The notes under the pieces: model-generated
What the model was told of the DNA's origin: nothing
The model's database searches: none
The model's input: only the letters and a program-made list of their open reading frames with translations
Assembly (NCBI GenBank): GCA_000332255.1
Contig: KB235926.1
Span: 1,336,496 to 1,400,495, forward strand
Length of the DNA stretch: 64,000 bases
Origin: a cyanobacterium PCC 7702
GTDB lineage: Bacteria > Cyanobacteriota > Cyanobacteriia > Cyanobacteriales > Nostocaceae
Direction of reading: 5' to 3'
Part shown: piece after piece, positions 34,739-45,263 of the stretch
How the letters are laid out: each line of letters starts with the position of its first letter
Position numbering within the stretch: the first letter of the stretch is position 1
Position numbers and translations under genes: made by a program

Positions 34739-36370
34739 CTAATTATTTTCTAGCGGTTTGGAAGTGGAAATGACTGGAGCAGTTGCACTTAATTTTAAGT
34801 TGGGGTGGTCTTGTTGCAGTTGGTTGCAGTTCCACTCGTTGCGGAACAACAAAACGGGACGTCCCATACTGTCTTTGACTACAGTTGTGTTGAACAAGCG
34901 TCCGAGCTGGTGCAAAGTCTCCCAACCGCCTTCGACCCAACGCGCAACGCTGTAAGGTAATAACTCTAGCTGGGTTTCCACTCCGTATTCATTTTGCAAG
35001 CGGAACTGCACCACTTCAAATTGCAACTGACCTACTGCAGCCAAAATGGGATCGCGCTTGGATTCATCCACCGAATACATTATTTGTACAGCTCCTTCTT
35101 CACGCAATTCCAAAACACCTTTTTGAAATTGCTTGAATTTGGAAGGATTGGGGTTGCGCAGAACCGCAAACAATTCTGGGGAAAAATAAGGAATACCCTC
35201 GTATTCCAATTTTTGCCCGGTGTAAATAGTATCGCCAATGGCAAAAACTCCCGGATTGTTCAAACCGATCACATCCCCCGGGTAAGCTACATCTATTGAT
35301 TCCCGTTCTTGAGCAAAAAGTTTTTGCGGACGAGACAGACGAATTATTTTACCCGTGCGGGCGTGATTAACCGTCATGTCTTTTTCAAATTTACCGGTAC
35401 AAACGCGGACAAATGCTACGCGATCGCGATGTTTGGGGTCCATATTTGCTTGCAGTTTGAAAACAAACCCAGAAAACTCTGGATAGGTTGGAGGTAGTTC
35501 ACCAAGGCTGCTTTTGTGGGAACCAGGCTGGAGAGCATACTCGAGGAAGTAGTTTAGGAATAACTCTACCCCAAAATTAGTCATGGCACTACCAAAAAAG
35601 ACTGGCGTCATTTTGCCTTGATGTACCAACTGTAAATTTAGTTCTGGCCCTACTCCTTCTAACAGTTCTAAATCGTTCTTTAATTGATAGTATAAGTCCT
35701 GTTCCAGAAGTTCTTCGATTTTAGGATCGCCCAAGTCCACTACTCGATCTAGTGCTTCTTTGCTTCCATGGGCGCTTCTCTCGAATAAATGTATTTGTTG
35801 CTTGATGCGGTCAAATATACCTTGAAAGCGATCGCCCATGCCAATTGGCCAGTTAACTGCGTATGTTTGCAACTTCAATTCTTGTTCGATCTCGTCCAAA
35901 AGTTCCAAAGGCTCTCTTCCCGGGCGATCGAGTTTGTTGACAAATGTAAAGATGGGAATACCCCGCATCTTACACACTTCAAATAATTTCCGCGTTTGGG
36001 GTTCTAAGCCTTTGGCTGCATCAATTAGCATCACGGCGTTATCTGCAGCTGCCAAAGTTCTATAAGTATCTTCACTGAAGTCTTGGTGCCCGGGAGTATC
36101 CAATAAATTAATATGGCAGCCTCGGTATTCGAATTGCAACACCGTCGAGGTAATCGAAATTCCCCGCTGCTGTTCCATCGCCATCCAGTCGGAGGTAGCT
36201 TTGCGCTGTGCTCGCCGCGCTTTTACTGCACCAGCTTCGTGAATTGCACCTCCGTATAACAGTAATTTTTCCGTCAGCGTGGTTTTTCCGGCATCGGGGT
36301 GAGAAATAATTGCAAAATTGCGACGACGTTTCACTGCTTGTTGCAATTCTAACTGAAGCTCGGTTGACAT
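34739..36370 (-). CDS. prfC: Peptide chain release factor 3
   Basis: A GTPase that recycles release factors RF1 and RF2 from the ribosome. 543 residues. G1 is [15 protein letters not shown], the switch region [17 protein letters not shown]3 [16 protein letters not shown] and G4 NKLDR. Domains 2 and 3 follow with [19 protein letters not shown] and [20 protein letters not shown], as expected for RF3 rather than EF-G. The length is typical. Upstream lies a pentamer-like run of AACTT (about 36383-36405). It is separated from the M48-like gene by about 100 bases and may be co-transcribed with it. Confidence 0.95.
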   Translation of the reverse strand: MSTELQLELQQAVKRRRNFAIISHPDAGKTTLTEKLLLYGGAIHEAGAVKARRAQRKATSDWMAMEQQRGISITSTVLQFEYRGCHINLLDTPGHQDFSEDTYRTLAAADNAVMLIDAAKGLEPQTRKLFEVCKMRGIPIFTFVNKLDRPGREPLELLDEIEQELKLQTYAVNWPIGMGDRFQGIFDRIKQQIHLFERSAHGSKEALDRVVDLGDPKIEELLEQDLYYQLKNDLELLEGVGPELNLQLVHQGKMTPVFFGSAMTNFGVELFLNYFLEYALQPGSHKSSLGELPPTYPEFSGFVFKLQANMDPKHRDRVAFVRVCTGKFEKDMTVNHARTGKIIRLSRPQKLFAQERESIDVAYPGDVIGLNNPGVFAIGDTIYTGQKLEYEGIPYFSPELFAVLRNPNPSKFKQFQKGVLELREEGAVQIMYSVDESKRDPILAAVGQLQFEVVQFRLQNEYGVETQLELLPYSVARWVEGGWETLHQLGRLFNTTVVKDSMGRPVLLFRNEWNCNQLQQDHPNLKLSATAPVISTSKPLENN

Positions 36371-36499
36371 AATTGTCTCTAACTGTAACTTAACTTAACT
36401 TAACTTTTTTCAACTTTAGCGAGTCTTTTAATCTTAAGACAATGATGCTCGTGATAGGGTCTTAATATAACTACAAGCTCAAAGCATGAGGTAAGAAGA

Positions 36500-36841
36500 A
36501 TGTACGACACGGATAGGCGAAAGCTTTTATCAGCGTTGTCCCACGGAGCAATTTTTTTCAGTACAACCTTTGTCTCTGTTGGTCTACCAATTTTCATATT
36601 GTTTATTTCAGAGGACCCTGTTGTCAAAGAGAATGCCAAAGAGGCAATTAATTTCCACTTCAATGTTTGGTTCTATGGAATAATTATTGGTGTGTTAGTT
36701 TCGATATCTTTTGGTTTACTTTTTCCTTTGGCAGGAATTGGCTTTTTACTCCATTGGGGACTAACAATTTGGGCGCTGTTCCACGTTCTTACCAATCCAG
36801 ACAAACCCTTTCGCTATCCTTTTATTTTCCGCCTGCTCTAA
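36500..36841 (+). CDS. DUF4870 small membrane protein
   Basis: 113 residues with three predicted TM segments (IFFSTTFVSVGLPIFILFIS, FYGIIIGVLVSISFGLLFPL and GIGFLLHWGLTIWALFHVL). The pattern is of the DUF4870 family: an N-terminal DRRKLLSALSHGAIFF, the ENAKEAINFHFN motif after TM1, and a short basic end. The function of the family is unknown. It is divergent from prfC with about 130 bases between starts. The ATG is preceded by AGGTAAGAAGA. Confidence 0.8.
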   Translation: MYDTDRRKLLSALSHGAIFFSTTFVSVGLPIFILFISEDPVVKENAKEAINFHFNVWFYGIIIGVLVSISFGLLFPLAGIGFLLHWGLTIWALFHVLTNPDKPFRYPFIFRLL

Positions 36842-37189
36842 GGACGGACGTTGCTTGCCAGCCAATTTTCACAATCAAATCGCTGCTAATCCCAAATAAA
36901 TGATGGGTAATGTATTTGATGCCCAATTACTATTTGACCTCACACTTGTTCTTTGGTGAAAAAGCTCATACTGATTTCTTCATCAAATCCCCCTCTGATT
37001 ATGGTAATTTCATCCAAGAAAGGCAAGCAAGCTGTAAAATACAAAATTGCCCTACGGCATCGGCAGTAGGGCAGAAAGAGGACAGTTAAGCACTTTTTGC
37101 AGTGTGTCCTGGCAGAAAGAGGTTTAGTTCTAGATTTGTGACGGTTTGTCTTTTGTCCATTAGCCTTTTTATTTAATTTCTACAAATTT
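36842..37189. other. Intergenic region with a hairpin before hemB
   Basis: 348 bases without a gene. GCCCTAC (37049-37055) and GTAGGGC (37066-37072) form a seven-base stem with a ten-base loop. With no T-run to its right, it is a doubtful terminator for the DUF4870 gene. The rest is probably the hemB promoter. Confidence 0.45.
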
Positions 37190-38170
37190 ATGTTTCCCCA
37201 ACATCGTCCTCGTCGCCTGCGTACCCACCCCCAACTGCGCCGCATGGTACGCGAAACCGTATTAAATACAAGCGATTTAATTTACCCTTTGTTTGCTGTC
37301 CCAGGAGAGGGAATTGCCAACGAAGTAAAATCTATGCCGGGTGTCTTCCAATTATCGGTTGATAAAATTGTTGCAGAAGCCAAAGAAGTTTACGAACTAG
37401 GCATTCCTGCTATCATTTTGTTTGGAATTCCAGAGGAAAAAGATCCGGAAGCTACCGGTGCTTGGCACGATTGCGGTATCGTCCAAAAAGCTGCTAGCGC
37501 CGTCAAAGAAGCACTGCCCGATCTCATTGTAATTGCTGATACTTGTCTTTGTGAATATACCAGCCACGGCCATTGCGGTTACCTGCAAGTAGGCGACCTG
37601 ACAGGAAGAGTTTTGAACGACCCCACCCTTGAGTTACTTAAAAAAACTGCCGTTTCTCAGGCCAGAGCTGGAGCAGATATCATTGCACCATCCGGAATGA
37701 TGGATGGATTTGTCCAAGCGATTCGTACTGCTTTGGATGAAGCAGGATTTCAAGATACACCTATCTTATCTTACGCTGCCAAGTACGCTTCGGCTTATTA
37801 CGGTCCTTTCCGAGATGCCGCAGAATCAGCGCCGCAGTTTGGCGATCGCCGCACCTATCAAATGGACCCCGCAAACGCCCGTGAAGCCCTCAAGGAAATT
37901 GAACTAGATGTGGCTGAAGGTGCTGACATGCTCATGGTGAAACCAGCTTTAGCTTACATGGATATTATCTGGCGTGTCAAGCAAGCAAGCAATTTACCGG
38001 TTGCTGCTTACAATGTTTCCGGCGAATACTCGATGGTCAAAGCAGCTGCTCTTAATGGCTGGATCGACGAACAGCGCGTGGTAATGGAAACTTTAACCAG
38101 CCTCAAGCGCGCCGGTGCTGACATGATTTTGACCTATCACGCCAAAGATGTGGCACGGTGGTTGCAATAA
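37190..38170 (+). CDS. hemB: Delta-aminolevulinic acid dehydratase (porphobilinogen synthase)
   Basis: Condenses two 5-aminolevulinates to porphobilinogen, an early step of heme and chlorophyll synthesis. 326 residues. N-terminal [19 protein letters not shown], the metal-binding segment [16 protein letters not shown] with three cysteines (zinc-type site), the first active-site lysine region [20 protein letters not shown] and the second, [19 protein letters not shown]. All catalytic features are present. It stands alone between intergenic regions. Confidence 0.96.
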   Translation: MFPQHRPRRLRTHPQLRRMVRETVLNTSDLIYPLFAVPGEGIANEVKSMPGVFQLSVDKIVAEAKEVYELGIPAIILFGIPEEKDPEATGAWHDCGIVQKAASAVKEALPDLIVIADTCLCEYTSHGHCGYLQVGDLTGRVLNDPTLELLKKTAVSQARAGADIIAPSGMMDGFVQAIRTALDEAGFQDTPILSYAAKYASAYYGPFRDAAESAPQFGDRRTYQMDPANAREALKEIELDVAEGADMLMVKPALAYMDIIWRVKQASNLPVAAYNVSGEYSMVKAAALNGWIDEQRVVMETLTSLKRAGADMILTYHAKDVARWLQ

Positions 38171-38456
38171 ACTTTAGTCTTAACTTTCAAAACAGTCAAT
38201 CTCGATCTCGCGCTCAGGTACAAAGACGCAAAATTATTTTGATGTGTTTTGGTGTCTGAGGGTGAGATTGTTGTTTGGTTAGAAATTAATCTTTCAAAAC
38301 TTTGAAATTACAGAAGTTGGCTTTTCTCTCCCCAACGGCGGCGATCGCTTAGAAATTAATAAAATAATATAGTTAATAATATATTTGCAGTTGGCATTTT
38401 TACGTCAACTACCTTCATCAAATGTACTTAACATAAATTTAAAGGAGTATAAGGAT

Positions 38457-38765
38457 ATGGATATGCAAGTCCTGAGAGAACGTGCGGGACTTAGTCGTGC
38501 AGAAGTTGCCTTCAGGCTTGCAGTTAGTGAAACCAGCGTCCGCAACTGGGAAGCAGGACGCACTGAACCGACAATGACGCCGAAAAAGTATTTAGAAGTT
38601 TTGCGCTTATTTAAATGTACACCAGAAGAGTTAGCTGCAGCTAGTGAAAAATCAATTAATCAAAGACACAAGCGCAAGCCAGGAAGACCGCCACGCTTTG
38701 ATAATAACCAAGTAACTCAGGTTACTTCAACCTCCGATATTCCTACGGCGAAGATGGAATTATAG
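38457..38765 (+). CDS. XRE-family HTH transcriptional regulator
   Basis: 102 residues. The helix-turn-helix occupies MQVLRERAGLSRAEVAFRLA to SVRNWEAGRTEPTMTP, a Cro/C1-type fold. A short helical segment follows, then a basic, Arg/Lys/Pro-rich tail (HKRKPGRPPRF) that looks like an AT-hook. The start at 38457 is supported by AAGGAG nine bases upstream; the longer frame from 38385 has no ribosome site. Its target is unknown. Small XRE proteins of this kind are common in cyanobacteria. Confidence 0.8.
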   Translation: MDMQVLRERAGLSRAEVAFRLAVSETSVRNWEAGRTEPTMTPKKYLEVLRLFKCTPEELAAASEKSINQRHKRKPGRPPRFDNNQVTQVTSTSDIPTAKMEL

Positions 38766-38993
38766 ATTTCCTCGAATATTTTATGAGTATATTTTTATAC
38801 CAATAAATCCTTCTGGTCAAGAAACAAATAATTTGATACTACCTTATTTAAATATTATGGGTCTAGTTTAATCTTAGAAATAGAATTTTATCCAGCACGA
38901 AGCAGTCTTTGACAAGCAACCAGTGCGATTGCTCACCGTATTGGGAGCACAAGCGCGATAAGATTCTAAAACATCGATTGCACAAGAGGTCTA

Positions 38994-39977
38994 ATGGCAG
39001 AAACACTATTGTTCAACGCCCTGCGAGAAGCCATTGATGAAGAAATGGCGCGTGACTCCAGCGTATTTGTACTTGGTGAAGATGTAGGACACTATGGTGG
39101 TTCCTACAAAGTTACCAAAGATTTATATAAAAAATACGGCGAATTACGAGTTTTAGATACCCCGATTGCTGAAAACAGCTTTACTGGCCTAGCAGTAGGC
39201 GCAGCCATGACTGGTTTGCGACCGATTATCGAAGGTATGAACATGGGCTTTTTGCTTCTTGCCTTCAACCAAATAGCTAACAATGCTGGAATGCTGCGCT
39301 ACACCTCCGGTGGAAACTTCAAAATACCCATGGTAATTCGCGGTCCTGGAGGTGTGGGACGGCAACTGGGAGCAGAACATTCCCAAAGGTTGGAAGCTTA
39401 CTTCCAAGCCGTACCTGGCTTAAAGATTGTCGCTTGCTCCACGCCTTACAACGCCAAGGGGCTGCTCAAGGCAGCTATCCGTAATGATAACCCAGTGTTG
39501 TTTTTTGAACACGTTCTGCTTTACAACTTGAAAGAAAATATTCCAGAACACGAATATTTACTACCTCTGGATCGAGCGGAGATAGTACGTCGCGGTAAAG
39601 ATGTAACAATTTTGACCTACTCTCGCATGCGACATCACGTTCTGCAAGCCGTAAAAACTTTAGAAAAAAAAGGCTACGACCCGGAAGTGATAGATTTAAT
39701 ATCTCTTAAGCCTTTGGATATGGATACAATAGGGGCATCCGTGAAAAAAACCCATCGGGTCGTAATTGTAGAAGAATGCATGAAAACAGGGGGCATTGGA
39801 GCAGAAATTATTGCTTCCATTAACGATCGCTTTTTTGATGAACTAGACGCACCCGTGCTGCGGCTTTCTTCCCAAGATATTCCCACACCTTACAACGGTA
39901 CGTTAGAAAGACTCACGATCGTCCAGCCAGAGCAAATTGTCGAAGCTGTAGAAAAAATGGTTACCTTGCAAGTTTAA
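38994..39977 (+). CDS. pdhB: Pyruvate dehydrogenase E1 component, beta subunit
   Basis: Part of the thiamine-diphosphate-dependent E1 that converts pyruvate toward acetyl-CoA. 327 residues, with [20 protein letters not shown] near the start, the Glu of the ThDP proton relay in [18 protein letters not shown], and [19 protein letters not shown]. The C-terminal domain has [20 protein letters not shown]. The plastid/cyanobacterial type ends with [20 protein letters not shown]. The alpha subunit is not adjacent, as is usual in cyanobacteria. A Shine-Dalgarno-like AGAGG precedes the ATG. Confidence 0.93.
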   Translation: MAETLLFNALREAIDEEMARDSSVFVLGEDVGHYGGSYKVTKDLYKKYGELRVLDTPIAENSFTGLAVGAAMTGLRPIIEGMNMGFLLLAFNQIANNAGMLRYTSGGNFKIPMVIRGPGGVGRQLGAEHSQRLEAYFQAVPGLKIVACSTPYNAKGLLKAAIRNDNPVLFFEHVLLYNLKENIPEHEYLLPLDRAEIVRRGKDVTILTYSRMRHHVLQAVKTLEKKGYDPEVIDLISLKPLDMDTIGASVKKTHRVVIVEECMKTGGIGAEIIASINDRFFDELDAPVLRLSSQDIPTPYNGTLERLTIVQPEQIVEAVEKMVTLQV

Positions 39978-40094
39978 TAACTGCTTGATGGTTAATTGCT
40001 ATCGATTATCAAGTAATTAACCATTGCCAACCAACTCGCTCCCAACTAACAGCCCAAAGAGGTTATCATAACGTTTGTCGCCGCAAGTGATGGT

Positions 40095-41507
40095 ATGCAA
40101 AGACAGCGATCGCTACTAGCCTTAATTTTAGTTTTAGTAATTGCCGCAATTGTGGTAATAGCCACAATTCCCATATCCCTAGGATTGGACTTACAAGGAG
40201 GTTCCCAGCTAACAATTCAGGTGAAAACAACGCCAGAAATTCCCCGCATTGGCGAACGAGAATTGGAAGCTGTTAAAAAAGTAGTAGAAGGACGAATTAA
40301 CAGTCTAGGCGTCTCCGAACCAATAATCCAAACGGTCGGACAAGACAAAATCCTAGTACAGCTACCAGGAGTAAACGATCCCCAACAAGCAGAACGAATC
40401 TTGGGCGGTACGGCGCAATTAGAGTTTCGCGAGCAGAAACCAGGTACGGAAGCGCAGTTATTTGCCTTAAACGCATCGCGAGCCGAACTAAAATTAAAGC
40501 AACAGCAGCTAAAAAACTCCAAGGACACAGCTGCCATTGAAAAAAATCAACAAGCACTGCAAAAAAATAGCGAAGCGATCGCCGAATTGTTTGCAAGTAC
40601 TAACCCGCCACTAACCGGGAAATTCCTCAAAGATGCCTACGCCGAACCTACCCAAGGCAATAATTGGAATGTCGCTATTCGCTTCGATCAAAAAGGCGGT
40701 GAACTATTCGCCCAACTAACTAAAAATCTCGCCGGTACAGGTCGCAGCATCGGCATTTTCCTAGACAATGAATTGATCAGTTATCCCGTAGTCGGTCCGG
40801 AATTTGCAAACACGGGTATTACTGGGGGAGCAGCAGTAATTACCGGTCGCTTTACAGCACAAGAAGCAAATGAATTAGCGATCAAACTCAAGGGAGGCTC
40901 TTTACCAGTACCTGTGGAAATCGCCGAAATTCGTACAGTTGGTGCTACTTTAGGTCAAGATAGCATTAAAAGCAGCATTTGGGCAGGAGTGGGAGGACTG
41001 GCCTTAGTACTCATTTTCATGGTAGTGTACTACAGACTACCAGGATTGATAGCAGATATAGCATTAGTAATTTATGCCATTCTCACTTGGGCTTGTTTTG
41101 CTTTGTTGGGCGTTACTCTCACATTACCGGGAATAGCAGGTTTTATTCTTAGTATTGGTATGGCAGTAGATGCCAACGTACTCATTTTTGAACGCACAAG
41201 AGAAGAACTGCGAGCAGGAAAAAGTCTGTATCGTTCTGTCGAATCCGGTTTTTACCGCGCTTTTTCCAGTATTTTAGATAGTAACGTCACAACCTGGATT
41301 GCCTGTGCAGCCCTATTTTGGTTAGGATCTGGCTTGGTGAGAGGCTTTGCTGTTACGTTAGCTTTAGGTGTAGCAGTAAGCATGTTCACAGCAATTACCT
41401 GCAGTCGGACGCTAATGTTTTTAGCAATTTCCTTACCATCCTTACGCAAGCTGGAATTATACTGTCCTAACCTGCCAGCCGCCAATAGGGCAGAGGTGGC
41501 TCGATGA
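40095..41507 (+). CDS. secD: Protein translocase subunit SecD
   Basis: SecD with SecF pulls exported proteins through SecYEG using the proton gradient. 470 residues. An N-terminal TM helix is followed by [15 protein letters not shown], the conserved start of the first periplasmic domain. Later come [20 protein letters not shown] and [16 protein letters not shown]. The C-terminal six-helix RND-like block contains [19 protein letters not shown], with the proton-path Asp. A Lys/Gln-rich insertion ([16 protein letters not shown]...) lies in the periplasmic domain, typical of cyanobacterial SecD. It overlaps secF by four bases. Confidence 0.96.
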   Translation: MQRQRSLLALILVLVIAAIVVIATIPISLGLDLQGGSQLTIQVKTTPEIPRIGERELEAVKKVVEGRINSLGVSEPIIQTVGQDKILVQLPGVNDPQQAERILGGTAQLEFREQKPGTEAQLFALNASRAELKLKQQQLKNSKDTAAIEKNQQALQKNSEAIAELFASTNPPLTGKFLKDAYAEPTQGNNWNVAIRFDQKGGELFAQLTKNLAGTGRSIGIFLDNELISYPVVGPEFANTGITGGAAVITGRFTAQEANELAIKLKGGSLPVPVEIAEIRTVGATLGQDSIKSSIWAGVGGLALVLIFMVVYYRLPGLIADIALVIYAILTWACFALLGVTLTLPGIAGFILSIGMAVDANVLIFERTREELRAGKSLYRSVESGFYRAFSSILDSNVTTWIACAALFWLGSGLVRGFAVTLALGVAVSMFTAITCSRTLMFLAISLPSLRKLELYCPNLPAANRAEVAR

Positions 41508-42493
41508 AACTAAGTGTAAACAAATCGCGATCGCTTTGGTGGGGACTGTCCTGTACCATTATTCTGGCAGGAATTATCTCCATGATCGTTTCCTGGCAAA
41601 ATCCCGAGATTCGCGCACCTTTGCGCCCCGGTCTGGATTTTGTTGGCGGTACGCGCTTGCAGTTCGAACGAGACTGCTCCAAACCAAATAACTGCGACCA
41701 ACCCATAGACATCAATGCAGTTAGAGAAGTCGCACAAGCACAAGGTCTGGGTGACAGCAGCATCCAAATCGTTGCAGACAAAGAAACTGGTAAAGACAAC
41801 GGTGTATTAATTAGAACCAAAAATCTGAATGTAGAACAGCGGACCAAGTTGCAAAAGGCCATTAGCGAAAAAATAGGTTCTTTTGACCCCCAAAAAACCC
41901 AAATTGACACCGTTGGTCCCACCATAGGAAGGGAACTTTTTAGAAGTGGTATTATCGCTTTGATCGTCTCCTTTGTGGGGATCGTTGTTTACTTAACTTT
42001 TCGCTTTCAATTAGACTACGCCGTTTTCGCAATCATTGCTCTGTTTCACGATATTTTGATTACCACCGGCATTTTTTCGATTTTAGGTTTGGTTGCGGGT
42101 ATAGAAGTAGACAGTTTATTCGTTGTTGCTTTGCTGACAATTACAGGTTTTTCCGTCAACGATACCGTAGTGATTTACGATCGCATCCGAGAAGTACTCA
42201 ACCTCAACCCCTATCAATCAATATCCCAAGTAGTAGATGACGCTGTTAATCAAACTCTGACACGTTCGATCAACACCACCCTGACCGTTTTGCTGACATT
42301 GTTTTCTATTCTTATATTTGGTGGAGAAACGCTGAAAAATTTCGCTTTAGCCTTAATTATCGGCTTTACAATGGGGGCATACTCGAGTATATTCATCGCC
42401 AGTACTCTTCTTGCTTGGTGGCGAGAACGCAAAGGTAAAGCGATCGCAACCTCAATAAACCAGTCTGTAGATGCTTCTTCTACCGAACAGTGA
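41504..42493 (+). CDS. secF: Protein translocase subunit SecF
   Basis: Partner of SecD. 329 residues, one N-terminal helix, then [39 protein letters not shown], and a six-helix membrane block with [20 protein letters not shown] and [20 protein letters not shown]. The ATG overlaps the secD stop (ATGA), so the pair is coupled. The following small membrane-protein gene starts within or just after its stop and may be in the same operon. Confidence 0.96.
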   Translation: MKLSVNKSRSLWWGLSCTIILAGIISMIVSWQNPEIRAPLRPGLDFVGGTRLQFERDCSKPNNCDQPIDINAVREVAQAQGLGDSSIQIVADKETGKDNGVLIRTKNLNVEQRTKLQKAISEKIGSFDPQKTQIDTVGPTIGRELFRSGIIALIVSFVGIVVYLTFRFQLDYAVFAIIALFHDILITTGIFSILGLVAGIEVDSLFVVALLTITGFSVNDTVVIYDRIREVLNLNPYQSISQVVDDAVNQTLTRSINTTLTVLLTLFSILIFGGETLKNFALALIIGFTMGAYSSIFIASTLLAWWRERKGKAIATSINQSVDASSTEQ

Positions 42494-42525
42494 TTCGGTC
42501 AACTTCAATACCTTTTTACCCGCCT

Positions 42526-42927
42526 ATGGATGAACCAAAACAACTACCCATCTCCGAAGACCTCGATGTATGCTTTTCCAAGCAGGTACAAAGATTACAC
42601 CAGCTCACTGTATGGGGTAGGTGGTTGTTTGTCGGTTGTATGTGGCTGCTGATTGCTCCTGCAGCATTGTGGGATTTGCGAGCAGAAATTGCTTTATGGC
42701 GACAATATTTTACCTGGGTAGCACTACGATACGGACTTTTTGATCATCCATGGGCTACCTTGGGTTTATCTTTTTGTATCGGAATGACTGTTGCGGTTTT
42801 AGTTTGGCAAAGTCGTAATATTTTATTGGGATTACCGCACCAGGAAAAACAACGCCTAGAACAATTAGTCTGGCGAATACGTCAACAAGGACCAAGTCAT
42901 CCTCTTTGGAAGTGGGTTTGTCATTAA
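42526..42927 (+). CDS. Conserved cyanobacterial two-helix membrane protein
   Basis: 133 residues from MDEPKQLPISEDLDVCFSKQ. It has a soluble N-terminus, two TM segments (WGRWLFVGCMWLLIAPAALW and ATLGLSFCIGMTVAVLVWQ) and a conserved-looking C-terminal helix (HQEKQRLEQLVWRIRQQGPS). I recall close homologues in other cyanobacteria but no function. The start could also be the GTG at 42490, which overlaps the secF stop by four bases; I prefer 42526 because the family begins there. Co-transcription with secDF suggests, but does not show, a membrane-biogenesis role. Confidence 0.65.
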   Translation: MDEPKQLPISEDLDVCFSKQVQRLHQLTVWGRWLFVGCMWLLIAPAALWDLRAEIALWRQYFTWVALRYGLFDHPWATLGLSFCIGMTVAVLVWQSRNILLGLPHQEKQRLEQLVWRIRQQGPSHPLWKWVCH

Positions 42928-43026
42928 ATCTTGAATTTTTTCTCAAAAAAGCAGTTGCTATTAAAGGGTATAAAGCTGTATCTTGCAAAGCACAATCAAA
43001 AAAGATACTGCTTAATTTTGGTTATT

Positions 43027-43500
43027 ATGAATTCTGCTCATATTCTATTTAGCGATCGCAAATCAGAAATTGACCTACCTCAACTCCAAGAACTATTGAA
43101 TATTTCCACTTTTTGGGCCCGAGGACGCAGTGTCGAAGATTTGCGCCTAGCCATAACTAACAGCGATCCCGTAATTACAGTTTGGGATGGAAAAAAAATA
43201 ATTGGCTTTGCCAGAGCAACTTCTGATGGAATTTATCGAGCTACCATCTGGGATGTTGTTATTCATCCTGATTATCGCGGTCGCGGATTGGGAAGCAAAC
43301 TAGTAGAAACAGTTCTTAGTCATCCTCACATGCATCGAGTAGAACGTGTTTACCTGATGACTACTCATCAACAAAAATTTTATGAGAAAATTGGTTTTCA
43401 AAAAAATACCACTACGACAATGGTTTTGTACAACCAATCTCACCTTGATTCCCTAACTTCTTCACCCATGCAAGTTCAAGAAACATCAAAAAATTATTAA
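43027..43500 (+). CDS. GNAT-family N-acetyltransferase (Ycf52-like)
   Basis: 157 residues. The acetyl-CoA site is VIHPDYRGRGLGSKLVETVL, containing the Q/RxxGxG/A loop. It is preceded by [20 protein letters not shown] and followed by VYLMTTHQQKFYEKIGF. The start MNSAHILFSDR at 43027 is used, since the extension from 42931 is unlike the family. It shares the GFARATSD...ATIWDVV.HP core with the second GNAT at 47679-48230, so the two are paralogues. Related proteins in red-algal plastids are called Ycf52. The acceptor is unknown. Confidence 0.8.
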   Translation: MNSAHILFSDRKSEIDLPQLQELLNISTFWARGRSVEDLRLAITNSDPVITVWDGKKIIGFARATSDGIYRATIWDVVIHPDYRGRGLGSKLVETVLSHPHMHRVERVYLMTTHQQKFYEKIGFQKNTTTTMVLYNQSHLDSLTSSPMQVQETSKNY

Positions 43501-43538
43501 TCAGCACAAAAATTCTTGTCAGAATTGATAAACAAAAA

Positions 43539-44483
43539 TTAGCAAGTTTGTACCTTCTCACTCTTGGTAGCGAGGGGAAGAGAAATTTGTAGCCTCAGTT
43601 GCTTTTCAGTGGTTGCTGAAGACTGGAAACAAGAAATAACTTCTAACTTACTTGCCATTACTTCTAGTAAAACCTGAGCCAGTAAAAGCTTCATTCCTGC
43701 TAAAGATGTGGTGTCTTGGATATCGTTTGTAGTAAGTAGATGTTCGGATGCAATTAAATAATCTATTGGCTCGCTCAGACTTATGGCGCCAGAAGGTACA
43801 TCTAACCAAATATAAACTACATCATTTGTTGGCGAAACCAAGGAAGAAATATCAATGGAGCCTTCCTCCATTTGCTCGATTGCAGCTTCGATTAAATATA
43901 GCAGTACTTGCCGACACCAGCAAAAATCTACCAAAACTTCGATTTCGGGAGGGGGAAGTACTAAATTGAAAGGGAAATTGCGATTTTCTGCTAGCATGTA
44001 AGTTGAGTCATAAACTGACTGCAAAAGTTCGGCTAGCGATCGCGATTGAATATTTAGTTTGTTAGTGCCGTGTTCTAGTCTGGCAACTTTGAGAATTTCA
44101 TCAATTAATTTTAGTAATTTCAGCGCTCGTTCCTGGGCTTGGTAAATAAATTCTCGCTCTTCTTCTGGATTTTCACATAAATTCGAGAGAATTAACTGAT
44201 GCAAATTTATTAGACCATTGATGGGCGATCGCAACACGTGAGTAGTGCGCGCTAAAAATCCCGCCTTAAACTGGCTCATTTCTCTGGCCATATAATATGC
44301 CAGCTGGGTTTGCTTCAACTGTTGCTGAAGTTCTTTGGCGCTGTGCTGCTGGGATGGCGAAACTAAAGATAAATCAGATAAGGTCCTGCTTTTGTGAAGT
44401 CGCACCCACAATTCCCAAACACCCCAAACACTTAATCCCAATACCAATCCCGTTCCTAAAAACAGCCAGTTACTGCCATCCAT
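43539..44483 (-). CDS. Histidine-kinase-like membrane protein without clear ATPase boxes
   Basis: 314 residues. One N-terminal TM helix (WLFLGTGLVLGLSVWGVWEL) is followed by a dimerisation domain around FLARTTHVLRSPINGLINLH. The phospho-accepting His is present in a changed H-box (THVLRSPIN for SHELRTPL), and LIDEILKVARLEHG follows as in HisKA. The C-terminal half has neither N-box asparagines nor GxGxG G-boxes; only a loose similarity remains (QVLLYLIEAAIEQ, GMKLLLAQVLLEVMASK). It is probably a pseudokinase or a partner that needs another kinase. Confidence 0.65.
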   Translation of the reverse strand: MDGSNWLFLGTGLVLGLSVWGVWELWVRLHKSRTLSDLSLVSPSQQHSAKELQQQLKQTQLAYYMAREMSQFKAGFLARTTHVLRSPINGLINLHQLILSNLCENPEEEREFIYQAQERALKLLKLIDEILKVARLEHGTNKLNIQSRSLAELLQSVYDSTYMLAENRNFPFNLVLPPPEIEVLVDFCWCRQVLLYLIEAAIEQMEEGSIDISSLVSPTNDVVYIWLDVPSGAISLSEPIDYLIASEHLLTTNDIQDTTSLAGMKLLLAQVLLEVMASKLEVISCFQSSATTEKQLRLQISLPLATKSEKVQTC

Positions 44484-44609
44484 AATTAATTTATTAATAC
44501 GATATCAGCCTCTTCAATTGACCACCTAGGTGTGAAATAAAGTTCCACTGCCAATTTGGAAGTCCCAAAGAGGTATTTTGTAAGTTTGACACGTTCGGAA
44601 AGCAGAGTA

Positions 44610-45212
44610 CTAACAGGCTGGATCTGAAACTAATTTGACTCTACCTTGCCGCAAAATTTGCCAATCTTTTCCAGTCCATTTAGCAACAGTAGATGGTACT
44701 CCCTGTGGGGGTGTTTGCTTATTCCATTCACTTGCAGATAAAACTAGCACTTCCGGAAATACAGCTTCAATTTCTGCTACCTCTTGCAAGCTTTGTTGAC
44801 CTGACAGATTAGCGCTGGTAGTTGCTAGGGGTCCTGTTTGTGCCAAAATTTTTCTGGCGATCGCGCAGTTTGGTACGCGTATACCAATCGTGGTTGGATC
44901 AAGAGGATTCATAGCCTTTGGTACTAGCCCAGAAGCAGGTAATACTAAAGTTAGGGCTCCCGGCCAGTATTTTTGGGCAACTTGCTGCCAAATTTCGTAC
45001 TCGTCTTTTTTTCCGCAAACAAAAGGCCAAAGTTCTTCTGCTGTAGCTGCCATTAATATTAAAGGTTTCTCCTCACTGCGCCGTTTGGCTTGGAAAATTA
45101 ATTCCCCTTGCTGTGGTAACACCGCTAGTGCGGGAACTGTGTCTGTGGGAAAACTGACTATTTTACCCTTACGTGCTGCAGCTACTAGTGCTTCTAGACT
45201 AACTTGAGTCAC
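44610..45212 (-). CDS. tsaC: Threonylcarbamoyl-AMP synthase (Sua5/YrdC/TsaC family)
   Basis: Makes threonylcarbamoyl-AMP from threonine, bicarbonate and ATP for the t6A modification of ANN-decoding tRNAs. 200 residues, single YrdC domain. Family blocks are GKIVSFPTDTVPALAV, AKRRSEEKPLILMA (KRR-type substrate site), YWPGALTLVLPASG, IGIRVPNCAIARKIL and GPLATTSANLSGQ. There is no C-terminal Sua5 domain. The start is GTG at 45212. TsaD, which uses this product, is encoded 6 kb to the right. Confidence 0.9.
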   Translation of the reverse strand: MTQVSLEALVAAARKGKIVSFPTDTVPALAVLPQQGELIFQAKRRSEEKPLILMAATAEELWPFVCGKKDEYEIWQQVAQKYWPGALTLVLPASGLVPKAMNPLDPTTIGIRVPNCAIARKILAQTGPLATTSANLSGQQSLQEVAEIEAVFPEVLVLSASEWNKQTPPQGVPSTVAKWTGKDWQILRQGRVKLVSDPAC

Positions 45213-45263
45213 TGGGCGTCGTCATCAACTCCAAAGCTTAGTTTATATTTTACCATTTCTCAA

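Noticed and set aside
36383..36405. AACTT pentamer run upstream of prfC as a regulatory array
   Set aside because: Only about four copies; too short and simple to support a function.
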